From Thozetella sp. PMI_491 (lineage: Eukaryota; Ascomycota; Sordariomycetes; Chaetosphaeriales; Chaetosphaeriaceae), in the NCBI GenBank assembly GCA_021432635.1, contig MU270026.1:1-64000 (forward strand): a stretch of DNA of 64,000 nucleotides, written 5' to 3'. Below are positions 1 to 11,144 of this stretch, one piece after another (positions within the stretch are counted from its first letter, which is position 1; the number at the start of each line of letters is the position of its first letter). The notes beneath the pieces are model-generated. The model searched no databases. It saw nothing but the letters and a program-made list of their open reading frames with translations, and was not told the DNA's origin. The position numbers and the translations under genes are program-made.

Positions 1-726
1 GGTACCTATCTAGAATGCTCCAGAACCGACCAGGACCCCCTGGCCAAGCCCACTTATTAGTAATAAGCTAACATTATTTCAGCACAGCACTGTATGCGGC
101 TAGCTTAGCATGGGTCCGAAAAATTGGATCTGCCTCGCAAGCCAGCTGAAGGAAATTGGGCGGGGGTTGGTTTATCAAGATGCCATCCGCTGAGCATTCG
201 GAAAACAGGTAGACAAGATATGGCCAAAAAATAAGGGAAGGGAGTCGCATCTGTCTCGGGCACAAGTAGAAGTTGTTCTTGGAATGCAGCAGCGACAAGA
301 CGAGGTTTGGAGGGAGACAGGGTGAAATGGCATGCAAAGTTGCCCGAATACTTGAATGCAAACTCATAGAAGCTTATAGTTACGCCGACTCCTATCAGGC
401 CAAGGCTATAGCATACCCACACAGACGAAAGAGGCGCAAAATTGTGATTTCTCTCTCCATCGACCTTGGGCTCATACGGCAGATTCGGTGATATATTATT
501 CGGCAGGTCGGGGGATCGTCGTATGCCTGCCAAGCCGGCCGGTGCCTTTGGCCGGGGCTGTGGCCGCCACACAGCCACCCGCTCCAAGACTTTCTAGCTT
601 AGCCTAGCCAATTGGTTCCCTCCTCCCTTCTGTAAACAGAGCAACCGGCCAAAACGCGAATATTGGTCGACATATGCTTGAAAGTGCATCTTTTCCCATC
701 ATGACCATTTGTTCCGGCCATAATCA
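1..726. other. Intergenic, upstream of HET gene
   Basis: I see no supportable gene here. The open frames on both strands are short, low in recognisable motifs and have no homologue I know. The last 150 bases before the ATG at 727 are probably the promoter and 5' leader of the HET gene. No clear TATA box or repeat was found. Confidence 0.5.
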
Positions 727-2766
727 ATGGCTACCACACTGCTTTCCTCACACGACAGGGGCAACGGCAACCCCGCCCTTTCCACGCCAAGACAGGCCTA
801 TCGCAAACTGAGGAACTTGCTCGGCCGAGACGAGAATGAGGAAGTATCCAGAAAGTCTTTGCTAAGCGACAGGTCGAGCGAGGTAGAGGACCAAACGATG
901 ACGAAGAAGACTCTCTATGAAGATCTGTTCAAGCAAGATGTCATACGCCTTATCAAGCTCGACCCAGAGTCAAGCCTCTCACCGCTTGGGTATACGGTCC
1001 GGGCTTTTGCACTGGCCAAGGCGCCCAAGTATCACGCGTTGAGCTATTGCTGGGGCTCCCCGGACCGCACGAGTTCTATCGACTGCAATGGCTTTCACCT
1101 TTTCATTTCTACCCATCTCAAACAGGGCTTGGCCGAGCTCGCGTCAGTCCCGGAGCTCACGGGCAAGTGGTTCTGGATCGACCAGATCTGCGTGAACCAA
1201 GATGACCCCGCAGAACGCTCTCACCAGGTCATTCTGATGCGCCAGATCTACACCCGGACGCAACAGACCGTCATCTGGCTTGGCCCCGCCGGCCAAGGCG
1301 GTTACGCTGCCGGCTTTGACCTGGCCAAAGACATTTACGGCATGTGCCAGAGCAACCCAACCACGCACAAGCGGATTGGAATGCGCGCCAAGTTCCCGCC
1401 CAAGAATTTCTTGAAGTCGGTAGACGAGGTCCCATTGCTTGGACTGCCCCGGATGTCTACAGACGTGGGCGACGACACACCCTGGGCCGAATTGGCCGTC
1501 CTTTTGGGCAAGCCTTGGTTTGCACGCATGTGGATTCTTCAAGAGGCCGTGCTCGCTAAAAAGACGCCAATGCTTGTCTTCGCACACCAGGCGAGGAGTT
1601 GGATGCACGTCATCGTCGCAGGCGCCTGGGTAGGCCAGACCGGGCCGGCGGTGCGGAAAGCGCTTGGCCTCGATAACCAGCAGATCAACTGCATCCTGTT
1701 CCTGGCGAGCATTTGGCTGACGCAAAACAAATGGGCTATCGCCGCACTCCTCCGCCTCACCCTCCACAACCAAGCGTCGGACCCACGAGATAGAGTCTTT
1801 GCCCTTCTCAACCTCTCTGATGAGGGCCGCTTCCCCGATAGAGTGCACGACCTGCTTAAGCCCGACTACGCCAAGCCGTTGCAGCATGTCTACCGCGACG
1901 CCGTGACAGTCACGATAACCAAAAAATGGGCGAGGCTGCTGCCTCTCCAACTCGTCAACTATCGCCCTGGAGTAAGCCAAGGGCCATCCTGGGTTCCGGA
2001 TTTTCATCATGCGGTGCCTTTCATCAACGCCATTTCGATCGACCATAGCAACAGCGGGGCAACTAGCTATGTACGTGGTTTACAACCTTCGTACCTCGAC
2101 GGCGCTGTTTCCCATGATCCTGCTCAGCCTGACACATTGGTAATCCGCGGCGTTTTAGTAACGCGTGTCTACTGGACAACAGAGCGATACGAGAATGATG
2201 CCGACTACGAGGGCCCGCAACGCATCCCCAGCGCAAGGCAGATCCTATTTTGGATCGACCAGACTGCACGATACATAAGAAGTAGGCGCGGCTCTCTGCA
2301 GAGTTCTGCCTATAAGTCGTTAGGTGATTTTATTCAAGCAGTGCTTAGGCTACTTAGAACTCAAAGCCACGATATGGCCTTGCCAGAGCAAAAGGCGCTG
2401 GAGCTATGGTGCGATCCTCATACCACCGACAGGGAGTTTGCTATGTCATCGTTTCCTAGTCATTGGGAGCGAGGGTACTCTCTCTATCAGGGCTTGATGG
2501 CCGACTTGGAGCCGTTTCGATTTCCACCCGGCAAGATGGTGCTCACGGACGAAGGCAAGGTTGGCATTGTGCCAGAACAGGTCGAGACAAGTGATGAAAT
2601 CGTCGTCTTTCCGAAAGCAGATGCTCCTTTCGTTGTTAGGCCATGGCCTGGACAATCGTCGCATGCCCTTCTCGGGGAGTGTTGCGTCGATGGGTGGATG
2701 AAAAGGGAGGCTTATGACGGGGTAAAAAATGGCACTCTGCAGTACCGTGATTTCCAACTAGAGTGA
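727..2766 (+). CDS. HET-domain (heterokaryon incompatibility) protein
   Basis: This is a single-exon gene of 679 aa. The HET domain lies at about residues 100-260. Its hallmark blocks are YHALSYCWG (about residue 102), WFWIDQICVNQ (about 149) and RQIYTRTQQTVIWLGP (about 172). HET proteins act in the cytosol and trigger growth arrest or cell death when non-self alleles meet. The roughly 100-residue head is polar and probably disordered. The region after residue 270 has the usual HET-protein helical block with a DPRDRVFALL motif (about 352), typical of this large fungal family. I see no NACHT, WD or ankyrin partner domain. The ATG at 727 is the first in frame. Neighbouring genes do not suggest a paired incompatibility locus. 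Family assignment is sure; the specific partner is unknown. Confidence 0.93.
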   Translation: MATTLLSSHDRGNGNPALSTPRQAYRKLRNLLGRDENEEVSRKSLLSDRSSEVEDQTMTKKTLYEDLFKQDVIRLIKLDPESSLSPLGYTVRAFALAKAPKYHALSYCWGSPDRTSSIDCNGFHLFISTHLKQGLAELASVPELTGKWFWIDQICVNQDDPAERSHQVILMRQIYTRTQQTVIWLGPAGQGGYAAGFDLAKDIYGMCQSNPTTHKRIGMRAKFPPKNFLKSVDEVPLLGLPRMSTDVGDDTPWAELAVLLGKPWFARMWILQEAVLAKKTPMLVFAHQARSWMHVIVAGAWVGQTGPAVRKALGLDNQQINCILFLASIWLTQNKWAIAALLRLTLHNQASDPRDRVFALLNLSDEGRFPDRVHDLLKPDYAKPLQHVYRDAVTVTITKKWARLLPLQLVNYRPGVSQGPSWVPDFHHAVPFINAISIDHSNSGATSYVRGLQPSYLDGAVSHDPAQPDTLVIRGVLVTRVYWTTERYENDADYEGPQRIPSARQILFWIDQTARYIRSRRGSLQSSAYKSLGDFIQAVLRLLRTQSHDMALPEQKALELWCDPHTTDREFAMSSFPSHWERGYSLYQGLMADLEPFRFPPGKMVLTDEGKVGIVPEQVETSDEIVVFPKADAPFVVRPWPGQSSHALLGECCVDGWMKREAYDGVKNGTLQYRDFQLE

Positions 2767-3067
2767 AGAGACTTAAAGGCAATTGAAAGGGTTATTAGTA
2801 CATATTTAACTTCATTGGATCTTAATTGCCACATTCTGATTCCTTCTGCATATAGTCGCAGGAATGGAGGTATATACCACTTGTTAAGTAGCGTTATTTT
2901 AAATGCTAGCATGATAATTACATTTATATTAGGACCGGACTGCAGGTCGCTCGACACTGGGGAGATCAACGATCCGTGTCGCAAGTGTCAGCCTGCGTAT
3001 GATTGCCCGGCCCATGCCGAAAGTCAGCTCGACACCTCGTTCTATCCTAAAGCGGAGTGGACGGGGT
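2767..3067. other. Intergenic between convergent 3' ends
   Basis: This short AT-richer spacer separates the 3' end of the HET gene and the 3' end of the amino acid permease. It presumably holds both polyadenylation regions. Nothing else is visible. Confidence 0.5.
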
Positions 3068-5035
3068 TTAGAACAACTTGTAGCAGATCCTCATAAAGAG
3101 ATTGGCATTCGCCCTCTTCTCCTCCATCTTCCGGTGGAGCTCCCAGTCAATTTCGCGGCGGCCGCTATCCAGATCGATATTATCGATAGTTAGGAACTTG
3201 GGTCGCTTCCAGAGGTAGCCACCAATCCAGAAAGCAACAACAACCGGGAAAGCAAGGCATGCCATGAAGAAACCTTCGGCGTCGTTCACTGAGCCAGGCT
3301 CGCCCGAAGGACCGCCACCGACTGGCCAGATGGCGACGTACATCTGGGCAATGAAGACGAGGATGGAAAGGCCCAGGCCAATGTAGGAGCCGAAAACACC
3401 CAGGGCGGCCTTGAACGGAATCTCATCCAGGGTATGGCCCTGGCGTTTCCAGGCCATGCGGAAGCGGATGTGAGCGAGGCAGATCGAACCCCAAGTGAAC
3501 AGCGCGGCCAAGCCCGAAATACTCAACAGCCAGTCGAAGAGTTGCTGGCCGGACTCGGGCTCAGTGCCTGCGAAGGCAAGGAATCCAACTGCAAGTACAA
3601 GTAGTGTGGACCAAAGAGGCCGTCCCGATCGGTCGACATAGTCGAAAAACTTGGGGGCATAGCCTTGCTCAGCCATTGCCGTCAGGGTTCGGCTACCTCC
3701 GTACACGCCCGACAGTCCGATGGAGATGACGGAAACCATGATCACGAAGTTGATGAAGTGATCATATCCAACGAGACCTGCGTACTTTCCGACAAGTACG
3801 AAGGGCGATGCCTGGGAGTTCGCAAAGGCCTGGTCGCCGATGAGGTTCGGGTCGTCCGCAGAGATGAGGAGGCCGACGAAAAGGAGCGAAAGGACATAGA
3901 ACCTGCAGGTGGTTAGAGAAATGGCTCTATAACCTTGATACTAAACCGGGTTGAAGGGATATGTCACGTACAGGGTAATACGCCAGAAGACTTGCTTGCA
4001 CGCTGAAGGAAGCGTCTGGAGGGGCGTCTTGGACTCGGAGGCGGCAAGACCAATCAATTCGGTGCCGGCGAAGGCGAAAGCGGCAGTCACGAAAACAGAA
4101 CAGAAGCCCTGAAATCCGTTTTTGAATGCTGACTCTTGAAAAAGTCTGCGTGGAATCAAATTAGATTAAGAGCTGGTATGGGGGGGGAGAGCTGTGGTGG
4201 TGATCTAACCTTGTACCCCAATACTCGTCGTACTGTCCGCCTGCTGGCCCGCCACCCAAGACCAGAACGAATCCTGTAACCAGGAACGTTATGATGGCAC
4301 TTAGCTTGAGGAAGCTCGACCAAAATTCCTCTTCGGCGTAACCCAAGGCTCCGAAGCAGTTGATGAAGATCAAGGCCACTAAGAAAACAGCCATGAAAAC
4401 AGCCGGACTCACGCTGCCTTGGGTCCAATAATTAATTGTGAAAGATGCGACGACAATTTCGAAAGGTAAAATGAAGACCCATTGCAAGAAGTAGTTCCAG
4501 CCCATCTGCGGTGGCCGCGGTTAGTCGCGAAGTATGCGATGGGAGCGTGGGAGGCACTTACAGCGAAGCCCCAAGACGGGTCGACAAAGCGCGTAACCAA
4601 GATATAGAAGCCACCAGAGACCGGGTACAGGAGAGCCATTTCACCAAGAGCAAACACGACATTGAACATCATGACACCAATGATGATGTAGTCGATGATC
4701 AAGCTAGCAGGGCCACCCCTCCTCAGGGCAGAGCCAGTGCCGACAAAGAGCCCGGCTCCGATAGAGCCGCCAATGGCGATCATGTGCAGGTGGCGGCTCT
4801 TCATGGTCTGGTTCAGCTTGTTGTGGCGATTGGCCTCGGTGTCGGGGCGGCGCTTGAAGGACTCAGGGGTCATGCCCATGCGGCCCCAGAAGTTGAGGCT
4901 ATAGTAATCATCATTGTTGTGGAAGTCGTTGACGGCGCCCACCTGACCATCTCCGGTCTCGTATACGGGCACTTTGTCGGAGCTACTACCGGCCTTCTCG
5001 CCGGTCGTATTGGCGTTCTTTTCAAAGTCCGCCAT
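3068..5035 (-). CDS. Amino acid permease (AAT/APC family)
   Basis: This is a plasma-membrane proton-coupled amino acid transporter of about 592 aa, the usual length for yeast-type Gap1/Dip5 permeases. Exons read on the minus strand are 5035-4562, 4505-4210, 4145-3972 and 3902-3068. All junctions are GT/AG and keep the frame. The hydrophilic N-terminus leads to the family signature SRHLHMIAIGGSIGAGLFVG (about residue 80). Further family blocks are FSFAGTEL-like FAFAGTELIGLAASE in exon 3 and SGVYGGSRTLTAMAEQGYAP in exon 4. About twelve hydrophobic segments follow. The C-terminal tail is cytosolic and rich in charged residues. Three GATA-type sites lie upstream, which fits nitrogen control. Substrate range cannot be read from sequence. 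Confidence 0.93.
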
Positions 5036-6431
5036 TGTAAAGGCGTCTCCAATTCAGACGTGTAAAGTATGTATGGTCGGGGGGAGTCCCGCTGTGGGGA
5101 CGGGACGAGGACATCTTTATATGCATACGTGCCACCAAGTTGTTCTGAAGCAGACCGGATGCGGACCACGCGCTCTGCGAAAACTAGCAATCCATCCACG
5201 CCACCCATCCGCCAAATGCGACCGAAGCTGTCTCTGGTATTTCACCGAATGGTCATTGGGATGTCTTGGTATTTCTTGGAACAATCCCCTGATAAGCCAG
5301 TCGATGCGTTCGCGTTCTCGGCGACGGCGAGGCCAAGGCTTTTATAGTTTGTTTGGGAAGGATGCCCGTAGCTTGGCGTATTAGCCGCCTCGGCATTCTC
5401 TTAACTCCTGCCTCTTAAGGTCGCCCAGACGCGACAGCGCGGCCTCGAACTCTACGGGGCTTTTGATCCAAGGAAAATCCATTCGTTTGCACTAGTCGGT
5501 GGTCGGAGGATTCTCATTGGCGCTTCCCCAGTGGCACACCAGCTTATCTCTCGGCACTGAGCAGAAAGACTAAGGCTAATGTCTTGGAGTGCTATCATGT
5601 ATCGCCGCCTGCTAGCAATCCCAGCGATTAGGATAATCGTGAGAAACTAATGCGGCCATTGAGTTCCGCGCACGCACTGGACACACAAAGGCAGCCCAAA
5701 CATCGCTGATAAGGCGCTAAAAAGCGTCCCAATGCGGCGGTGCGTCATTTCCAAGACACCCCATTCCTTGGCTGTAGCTTGGGACATATGCGCAAAGCCT
5801 CATAGGATACCGAGAACGCGGCCAGGCCGTAGAACCTAGCCAAAATCTAGCCAGTGCAGATGATCCTGTCTTTTGCCCAGCCAAGAGATGAGCGAAGAGG
5901 GTTACCGAGGTAAGAGGAACACATATGCTCAGGGATGAAGGTTACGAAAATCACTCATGGCTCCAGACACACTCGCCAAGGAATGTAGCTGGAACAATGT
6001 ATGGGAAAGGTCAGGCGTCATATCTTTTGCCAAGCATAACCACGCCATCAGAGTTTTACTCCTGTGGAGAGCGTCACTGTGCCAAAAAAGAGAGTGAGTG
6101 GATTCCGTCGCATTATATGCAGCGAGGGAGTTGAACCCGCAGACGTGCAGTTTGACAGTCGCAGATGCAACCGCCCCACGTGGTGGGACCCCGAGAGTCG
6201 CACCAGCCTAGAGCTGGCCAAACTGAAAGGAGACATCTTTCACACACACACATCTGCCTTGACTAGCGATGCGGATAGGTGTGGCAGACACAGGAACACC
6301 GCTACCCTAGGCTTTTACTACTAAGCTTCCTCGGAAATCACAGCACCTCTAAGGATCCCCTGAGCTGCCCGCACGACGGCGGAGAAAGTGAAACATGTAG
6401 ATATTTTACACGAATCGACTTTTGCCAGCAT
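5036..6431. other. Intergenic, permease promoter and 3' flank of GST gene
   Basis: This 1.4-kb stretch has no convincing gene. The permease-proximal part carries GATA motifs, listed separately. A stretch near 6120-6230 looks weakly tRNA-like on the minus strand, but it does not fold properly and was rejected. Confidence 0.45.
5291..5713. promoter_or_regulatory. Three GATA-factor-type sites upstream of permease
   Basis: GATAAG occurs at 5291-5296 and 5708-5713, and its complement CTTATC at 5543-5548, all within 700 bases of the permease start. In filamentous fungi HGATAR elements bind AreA/Nit2-type nitrogen regulators. Clustering near an amino acid permease makes such control plausible, but single hexamers are common by chance. 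Confidence 0.35.
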
Positions 6432-7352
6432 CTACAGATGAGATTTGGCGACATCTCCAAGTCCTAAAAAAGAGGTAACAAGGCCAAGGTGGTCGAACCC
6501 CCAAAACACGTCTTGATTTCCATTACCATCCGTTGCTACTATCCAGGGAAGGCCGCAGGCACCGCTGGCAATTGCTTCTTCGGTGTTCTTCCGGACCAAT
6601 TTTTGCATTTCGTTAGTGCGACTCTATAGAGAGAGGTTCGAGTAAGCGTCTGGCTCATCCAAACATTTGCAGCACTTACCAGCTGGATGATCCTCGCCGC
6701 TAATTCTCCATCTAGCGACTTATGCAAAACAGGCTCATATACTTCTGGCGCCTGCATGCCCTGCTTTTCCACCCAAAAGGCGTGATAAAACGCATCCATC
6801 ACATTTTCAACCTTATCTGGACATTCGACAGTACATGCCGCAATCGCGCGTTGTACCTGTCATGGAAGATCGTCATTGGTTGGAGTCGTTCGCAGGAGCC
6901 CCAAAGCAGCTGGGCATTTTGCTTACCTGGGAGGTTTTTGTTTCAGGATAGTTGGGCGGCAGGCCGGGTTGCCAGGGAATCTGCATTCTTTCTGCCCATC
7001 GGGCAAGGTCCCTTGCCATGTATTCTTCCTTGTCTGCGAACTTTCGTTGGCCCCGGGAGATCTATACATAGTTCCTGGCCGTCGCTGGCTCAGAAGGCCT
7101 TTGGCCGAACTTACTTTTCTTTCCCCACGGCGGAATGCTGACTCCGGCTTTTACGAAGCCGACCATAATTACTGGTACAAAGGAAACATCGCAGTTTTGG
7201 AAGATCCCTGCTGTCTGCAAATGCTGTTCGAGATGAGCGGTGTGTCTTGGGCGAGCGGCTGGCGGTGGACCACCTACTCTAATGTATCTATACGCGAGAT
7301 ATGCATAAGAGCTTTGTAAGTCGTGGTATAAAGTCAGTCTTCCCCTAGCCAT
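6432..7352 (-). CDS. Kappa-class glutathione S-transferase (DsbA-like fold)
   Basis: I assembled five exons on the minus strand: 7352-7278, 7214-7115, 7033-6927, 6856-6680 and 6623-6432. They give 216 aa, the size of GST kappa / 2-hydroxychromene-2-carboxylate isomerase family members. The N-terminus MARGRLTLYHDLQSSYAYL is the thioredoxin-fold strand and helix; the S-S-Y context matches the kappa-class catalytic serine. NCDVSFVPVIMVG, then AIASGACGLPWIVA and a VFWGFDHLGLV-like C-terminal block are family hallmarks. Such enzymes conjugate glutathione or isomerise aromatic compounds in mitochondria or peroxisomes. Every junction is GT/AG and the frame is retained. The four short introns hide the gene if single reading frames are examined. 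It may be a detoxification gene unrelated to its neighbours. Confidence 0.85.
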
Positions 7353-8402
7353 GATGTCAGGGGTGTCACGCTCTTGCCGCTCCAATGTTCCGAGGATGAG
7401 TTGAGTGAGATGGATGTCTTCGTCCGTGCCGTCGTGAACAATGCCATCTTACCCCGTAGCTTAGCCGATGCCCCACGTCCGTGTTTGGTGGCCCCAGTCA
7501 CGGATCGATCCATCGGTGCGCCAAGGTGAATGAGCCGGAAGCGGGGAAGAATGCCCCAGGCCCCAGTCGGGACTAACCAAAAACATACAACAACAAAGGC
7601 CATTAACTCCCAGTCGTGGACGGGATGGCCACGTGACCAGTGCTGGTCCTACCCGACGCGATTCCCTGCCGTGTACATTCGGCCGAGACCAGCGATGCAG
7701 GAAAAGGGTTCTCGAAGCAGGGTATCAAGCTCAGATGATTGCACACACAACAACCTTTTAGAGCAGGGTAGAGCAGGTATGTGAATAGCGAGCTGCCTTG
7801 ATCGGCCCGCGAATTAAACCCCATCGAAGACGTAGTTTATTATAGCCACAGCTTCCAGCCTCTGGGTCTCCCCCACTAGGAAGTTCGATGCTACGCGTTG
7901 GCGCGGGGTCAGACGCAGGCCAGCCGAGAGTACGTAACCAATTGACCAGGGGCATCGCGAAGCTTAGATTACTGGTCACATAGTTAAGGGGTAACAGGAC
8001 ACCGCAGCACTAATTAGCTGCGCGTTCTTCTAAGCTGCGCTGGCTTCCTAAAGAGCAAAGCTGGCTGGGTGCATTTAATGTTTGTACAAAGTACTCCGCA
8101 TGGCTTTTGTGTTTATGGCGCTGTGATGATGCAGCGGGTAGAACGAACCATGGAATAGGAAGGTGGTTGGAAGTTGCTTGTTTTTCTCTGCAGGCGATGC
8201 AACATCAGATGTGGGACGCCATGATAAGGCAAACCGTGCGCTACAATCGCGACATTCGATCACCGTTTCCCCCCCTCTGGCTTGTATTTATACACTATCA
8301 CACTCGTTCACGAGGCCTTGGCAGGAACAACGTCCCATTTGCGCTGGGGGTTGTGAATTTGGTTCGTCGTCCACGCTGCACTGCCGATCAGATCTGAACA
8401 GC
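7353..8402. other. Intergenic, divergent promoter region
   Basis: About 1 kb lies between the divergent GST-kappa and PNGase-A-like genes and should hold both promoters. An in-frame open extension runs upstream of 8403, but it has no signal-peptide character, so I treat it as non-coding. Nothing else was recognised. Confidence 0.5.
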
Positions 8403-10244
8403 ATGCGTCTTCGTGCCGTCCCGCTGCTAGCATCGCTGCTGGGGCTCGCCCCATGCCCAGCTGCTGGGGTCCGCCCCCGCAGCCGCGATGCGCTGCACCG
8501 GAAGGATCTGGAGCGCCGGCAGAGCGCAGGGACAGGCAACTACACCGAAACTCTCGAGGTGTACAAGCCGGTGCCCATTCCGACGTCGGGCGTATGCGCC
8601 ACCGAGACGTTGATGGTGCACACGTTTGCTAACTCATATGGCGCTCCTGCCGTCGTCGACTACACGCCACCGGCGTGCGACTTCAACAGCGTCATCATCA
8701 ACTTCACCTCCACCGTCGCCGGTAGGCAGTATGACCGCCTCGCCATGATGTACCTGACGGACACCGAGGTCTGGCGGACTAGCACGGCCGAGCCTACGCA
8801 GAATGGCATCTATTGGACCTATATAAAGGACCTATCGGCTTATCTATCGCTGTGGAAACAACCGCAGACCCTGATCTTCGAGTTGGACAACATCAACGAC
8901 TCGAAATACACGGGCCAGTACAGCACCACGCTGACCGCGACGTTCTTTAAGGTAGAGAACGCACCAGTCAAGGCAGATGCCATCTTGCCCATCTCATCGC
9001 TTAGCGGCAGCGAAGGCAAGCAGAGCGTCTTCAGCCTCCCGTCGGACGACGCGACCGTGGCCTACAGCATCCCCAAGAATGTGACACGCGCAATGGCCTC
9101 GATCTCTGCCAACGGACAGATCAACGAAGAGTTTTGGTACACCAACGTCCTGGATTCGGACGCGTCCACCTTTGAGGACACCGCCGGGACGCTTCTGGCG
9201 GGCGGCCCATTCCGTGAGGTGCAGCTGTTGATCGACGGCTACCTCGCTGGGGTGGTGTGGCCGTTCCCGGTCATCTTCACCGGCGGCCTCGCGCCAGGCC
9301 TTTGGCGCCCGATAGTAGGCGTCGAGGCATATGACCTGACCGAGAGCGAGATCGATATTACGCCGTTTTTGCCGTATCTCACGGACGGAAAGCCGCACAA
9401 TTTTACCATCAAGATCCTTCAGCTTGCGGATCATGGCAACGGGAGCGCCACACTGACTGACGTTGAGAGCTACTGGCTCGCCACTGGCAAGATCTTTTTG
9501 TTCTATGGATCCGACACGCCTAAGAAGCCGTGCTCTTACCGGCCCCCTACTATTACCGGCACAGACCCGACCATCGAAGTGTTCTCCTACGTCGATACAG
9601 CTCCTAATGGCACCAACCTGTCGCTTTCCTATGGCGTCACTGCCTCGCGCGAGTTTACAGTCTCGTCGAAGCTCGGTTCCTTTACCCAGAGCCTAGCATA
9701 CAGCAACCAAGGATTCCTCTACGACGGTGGGCTTACGCAGACGAACACGCAGCTGACCAGCGGAACCCAGAAGTCCGTCAACGTTCTCGCACCTTCATTC
9801 AACCAAGAGCTTTCTTTCTCGTACCCTATCAACGTGTACAACAAGTACACCATCCTCCCAGACGGCGCCAATTTCACCATTAATGCTGCCCTGACTCGCG
9901 ATCTCAGCTGGAGGGATTCCGGTCGCCCGGATATCTCGGTCTTCTCGCTAGTTGCCGGTCCCTCCGACACATATACGACTCTGAACGGCACTGGGTTCTA
10001 CTCGTCGCAGGGTATATCCTTCGGAACAACCGAGCAAACGTTTACGGAGACCAGTTATGGCACAACGTACACACGGCACATCAAGGGAGTCAATGGAACT
10101 ATTGTCACTGACTCGGATGCGAGCCCGTCGGCTGCAAGACATGGCCCGGTATTGACAACCTCTGATGGTTTTGGACTTGGCTACATGGGCGGCCCAAGGG
10201 GTATGATCGGAAGGGGGCCGGGAAGCTTGAGCAAAGGATTGTGA
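8403..10244 (+). CDS. Secreted PNGase A-like glycoamidase
   Basis: This is a 613-aa single-exon protein. I chose the ATG at 8403 because it starts a good signal peptide (MRLRAVPLLASLLGLAPC..AAG) followed by a dibasic LERR site at about residue 37. The body matches the peptide-N4-(N-acetyl-beta-glucosaminyl)asparagine amidase A family: ETLMVHTFANSYG, CDFNSVIINFTSTVAGRQYD, DRLAMMYLTDTEVWRTSTAEP and TYIKDLSAYL. These enzymes remove N-glycans from glycopeptides. Many NxS/T sequons are visible, as expected for a secreted glycoprotein. The same frame stays open upstream to 8163, but that part is not signal-like. Function is by family; the substrate is unknown. Confidence 0.85.
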   Translation: MRLRAVPLLASLLGLAPCPAAGVRPRSRDALHRKDLERRQSAGTGNYTETLEVYKPVPIPTSGVCATETLMVHTFANSYGAPAVVDYTPPACDFNSVIINFTSTVAGRQYDRLAMMYLTDTEVWRTSTAEPTQNGIYWTYIKDLSAYLSLWKQPQTLIFELDNINDSKYTGQYSTTLTATFFKVENAPVKADAILPISSLSGSEGKQSVFSLPSDDATVAYSIPKNVTRAMASISANGQINEEFWYTNVLDSDASTFEDTAGTLLAGGPFREVQLLIDGYLAGVVWPFPVIFTGGLAPGLWRPIVGVEAYDLTESEIDITPFLPYLTDGKPHNFTIKILQLADHGNGSATLTDVESYWLATGKIFLFYGSDTPKKPCSYRPPTITGTDPTIEVFSYVDTAPNGTNLSLSYGVTASREFTVSSKLGSFTQSLAYSNQGFLYDGGLTQTNTQLTSGTQKSVNVLAPSFNQELSFSYPINVYNKYTILPDGANFTINAALTRDLSWRDSGRPDISVFSLVAGPSDTYTTLNGTGFYSSQGISFGTTEQTFTETSYGTTYTRHIKGVNGTIVTDSDASPSAARHGPVLTTSDGFGLGYMGGPRGMIGRGPGSLSKGL

Positions 10245-11144
10245 TGCGAGTTATGGGCCATATACGGGTACAATATGTTTCGAAGCCTATGCCCAAGGCA
10301 CAGGTAACAATAATAATAGGCAATAGTTGTATAACATTTAAGATTCTTCTTTGATTATCGCAAGCTAACAATCTAAGTAGTGGGTTGAATGCATGTTGCT
10401 TGTCAGAGACCGCTGTTATGAGGCACAGGGATCGAGCTGACATTGTGAGCCGCAGCAGGAGCATAACAGTCAGGCTATGAGGAGGACCAGAAACATGCTT
10501 TGCGTGGAGGACGGATGTCACGATTAGCCTAGATAACTATAAGTCAGAGCTAATATGGACATTAGGCCCTCCAGCTTTGCTTTGGCATCCTTATTTGTCG
10601 TTTGTGCATATTCGTCGTGGTCCGACATGACAACGGCCTCTCGCCCTCAATCGCGGTATTAGTGAATTTTTTGGTGGTCCGGCATTAATCTCGCCACCGT
10701 TCCCGTCTTTTCCGACGGCAAGGGTGTCCAAGAAAATTGTCCGTCTTTTCCGAGAAACCGTAAAAGTCAACTCGGGGTGGGGTTGGCACCCCCCATCGGA
10801 AAAGCTATTCGATCGTACTGGAAGCGCTGAAACAGCGCATTATTCAAGTAAGCGACAGCTCTTTAGCATGATTGAGTGTACTGGTTGCCACTGGTGGAGA
10901 GGAAGCGCATATCCGAACTAGGGTCTGGATCCGCTTCTGTAGCCTATACCGGCTCGCTCGTTTGCCCCGCGAAGACAACTTCTCCGCCATTGAGGTCAAT
11001 TCCACTGTTCCAGGGTACCCAAAGAGCTGTGTGTCCATCCTTGACGACGAATTCACTCGAAACACATGTTTAAATACTTAGCCAAATATCGCACGAATTT
11101 CCAGGCTACAGCTCACTATTAAATTGGAAAGTTGACAGGATAAT
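10245..11144. other. Intergenic, promoter of NRPS-like gene
   Basis: No gene is supported. The stretch between about 10620 and 10810 is rich in CCG/CGG triplets of the kind bound by Zn2Cys6 regulators. It includes a repeated TTTTCCGA word, listed separately. Confidence 0.5.
10705..10803. promoter_or_regulatory. Repeated TTTTCCGA motif upstream of NRPS-like gene
   Basis: GTCTTTTCCGA occurs at 10705-10715 and again at 10743-10753. The reverse complement TCGGAAAA lies at 10796-10803. The three copies sit 340-440 bases upstream of the NRPS-like start. CGG-containing words are typical of fungal Zn2Cys6 binding sites, and the cluster encodes such a regulator at 15283-17706. Linking the two is inference. 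Confidence 0.35.

Noticed and set aside
105-587. 160-codon open frame on the minus strand
   Set aside because: No conserved motif, low-complexity start and no sign of introns or a homologue I know; likely random.
1144-2046. 300-codon open frame antisense to the HET gene
   Set aside because: It lies opposite a clear HET-domain coding sequence and reads as its shadow (Arg/His-rich, no motifs).
6120-6235. tRNA-like stretch on the minus strand with a GGGTTCAACTC word resembling a T-arm box B
   Set aside because: The T-stem has a mismatch, no matching acceptor stem was found, and the D-arm region does not fold. It may be chance or an old relic; a tRNAscan run would decide.
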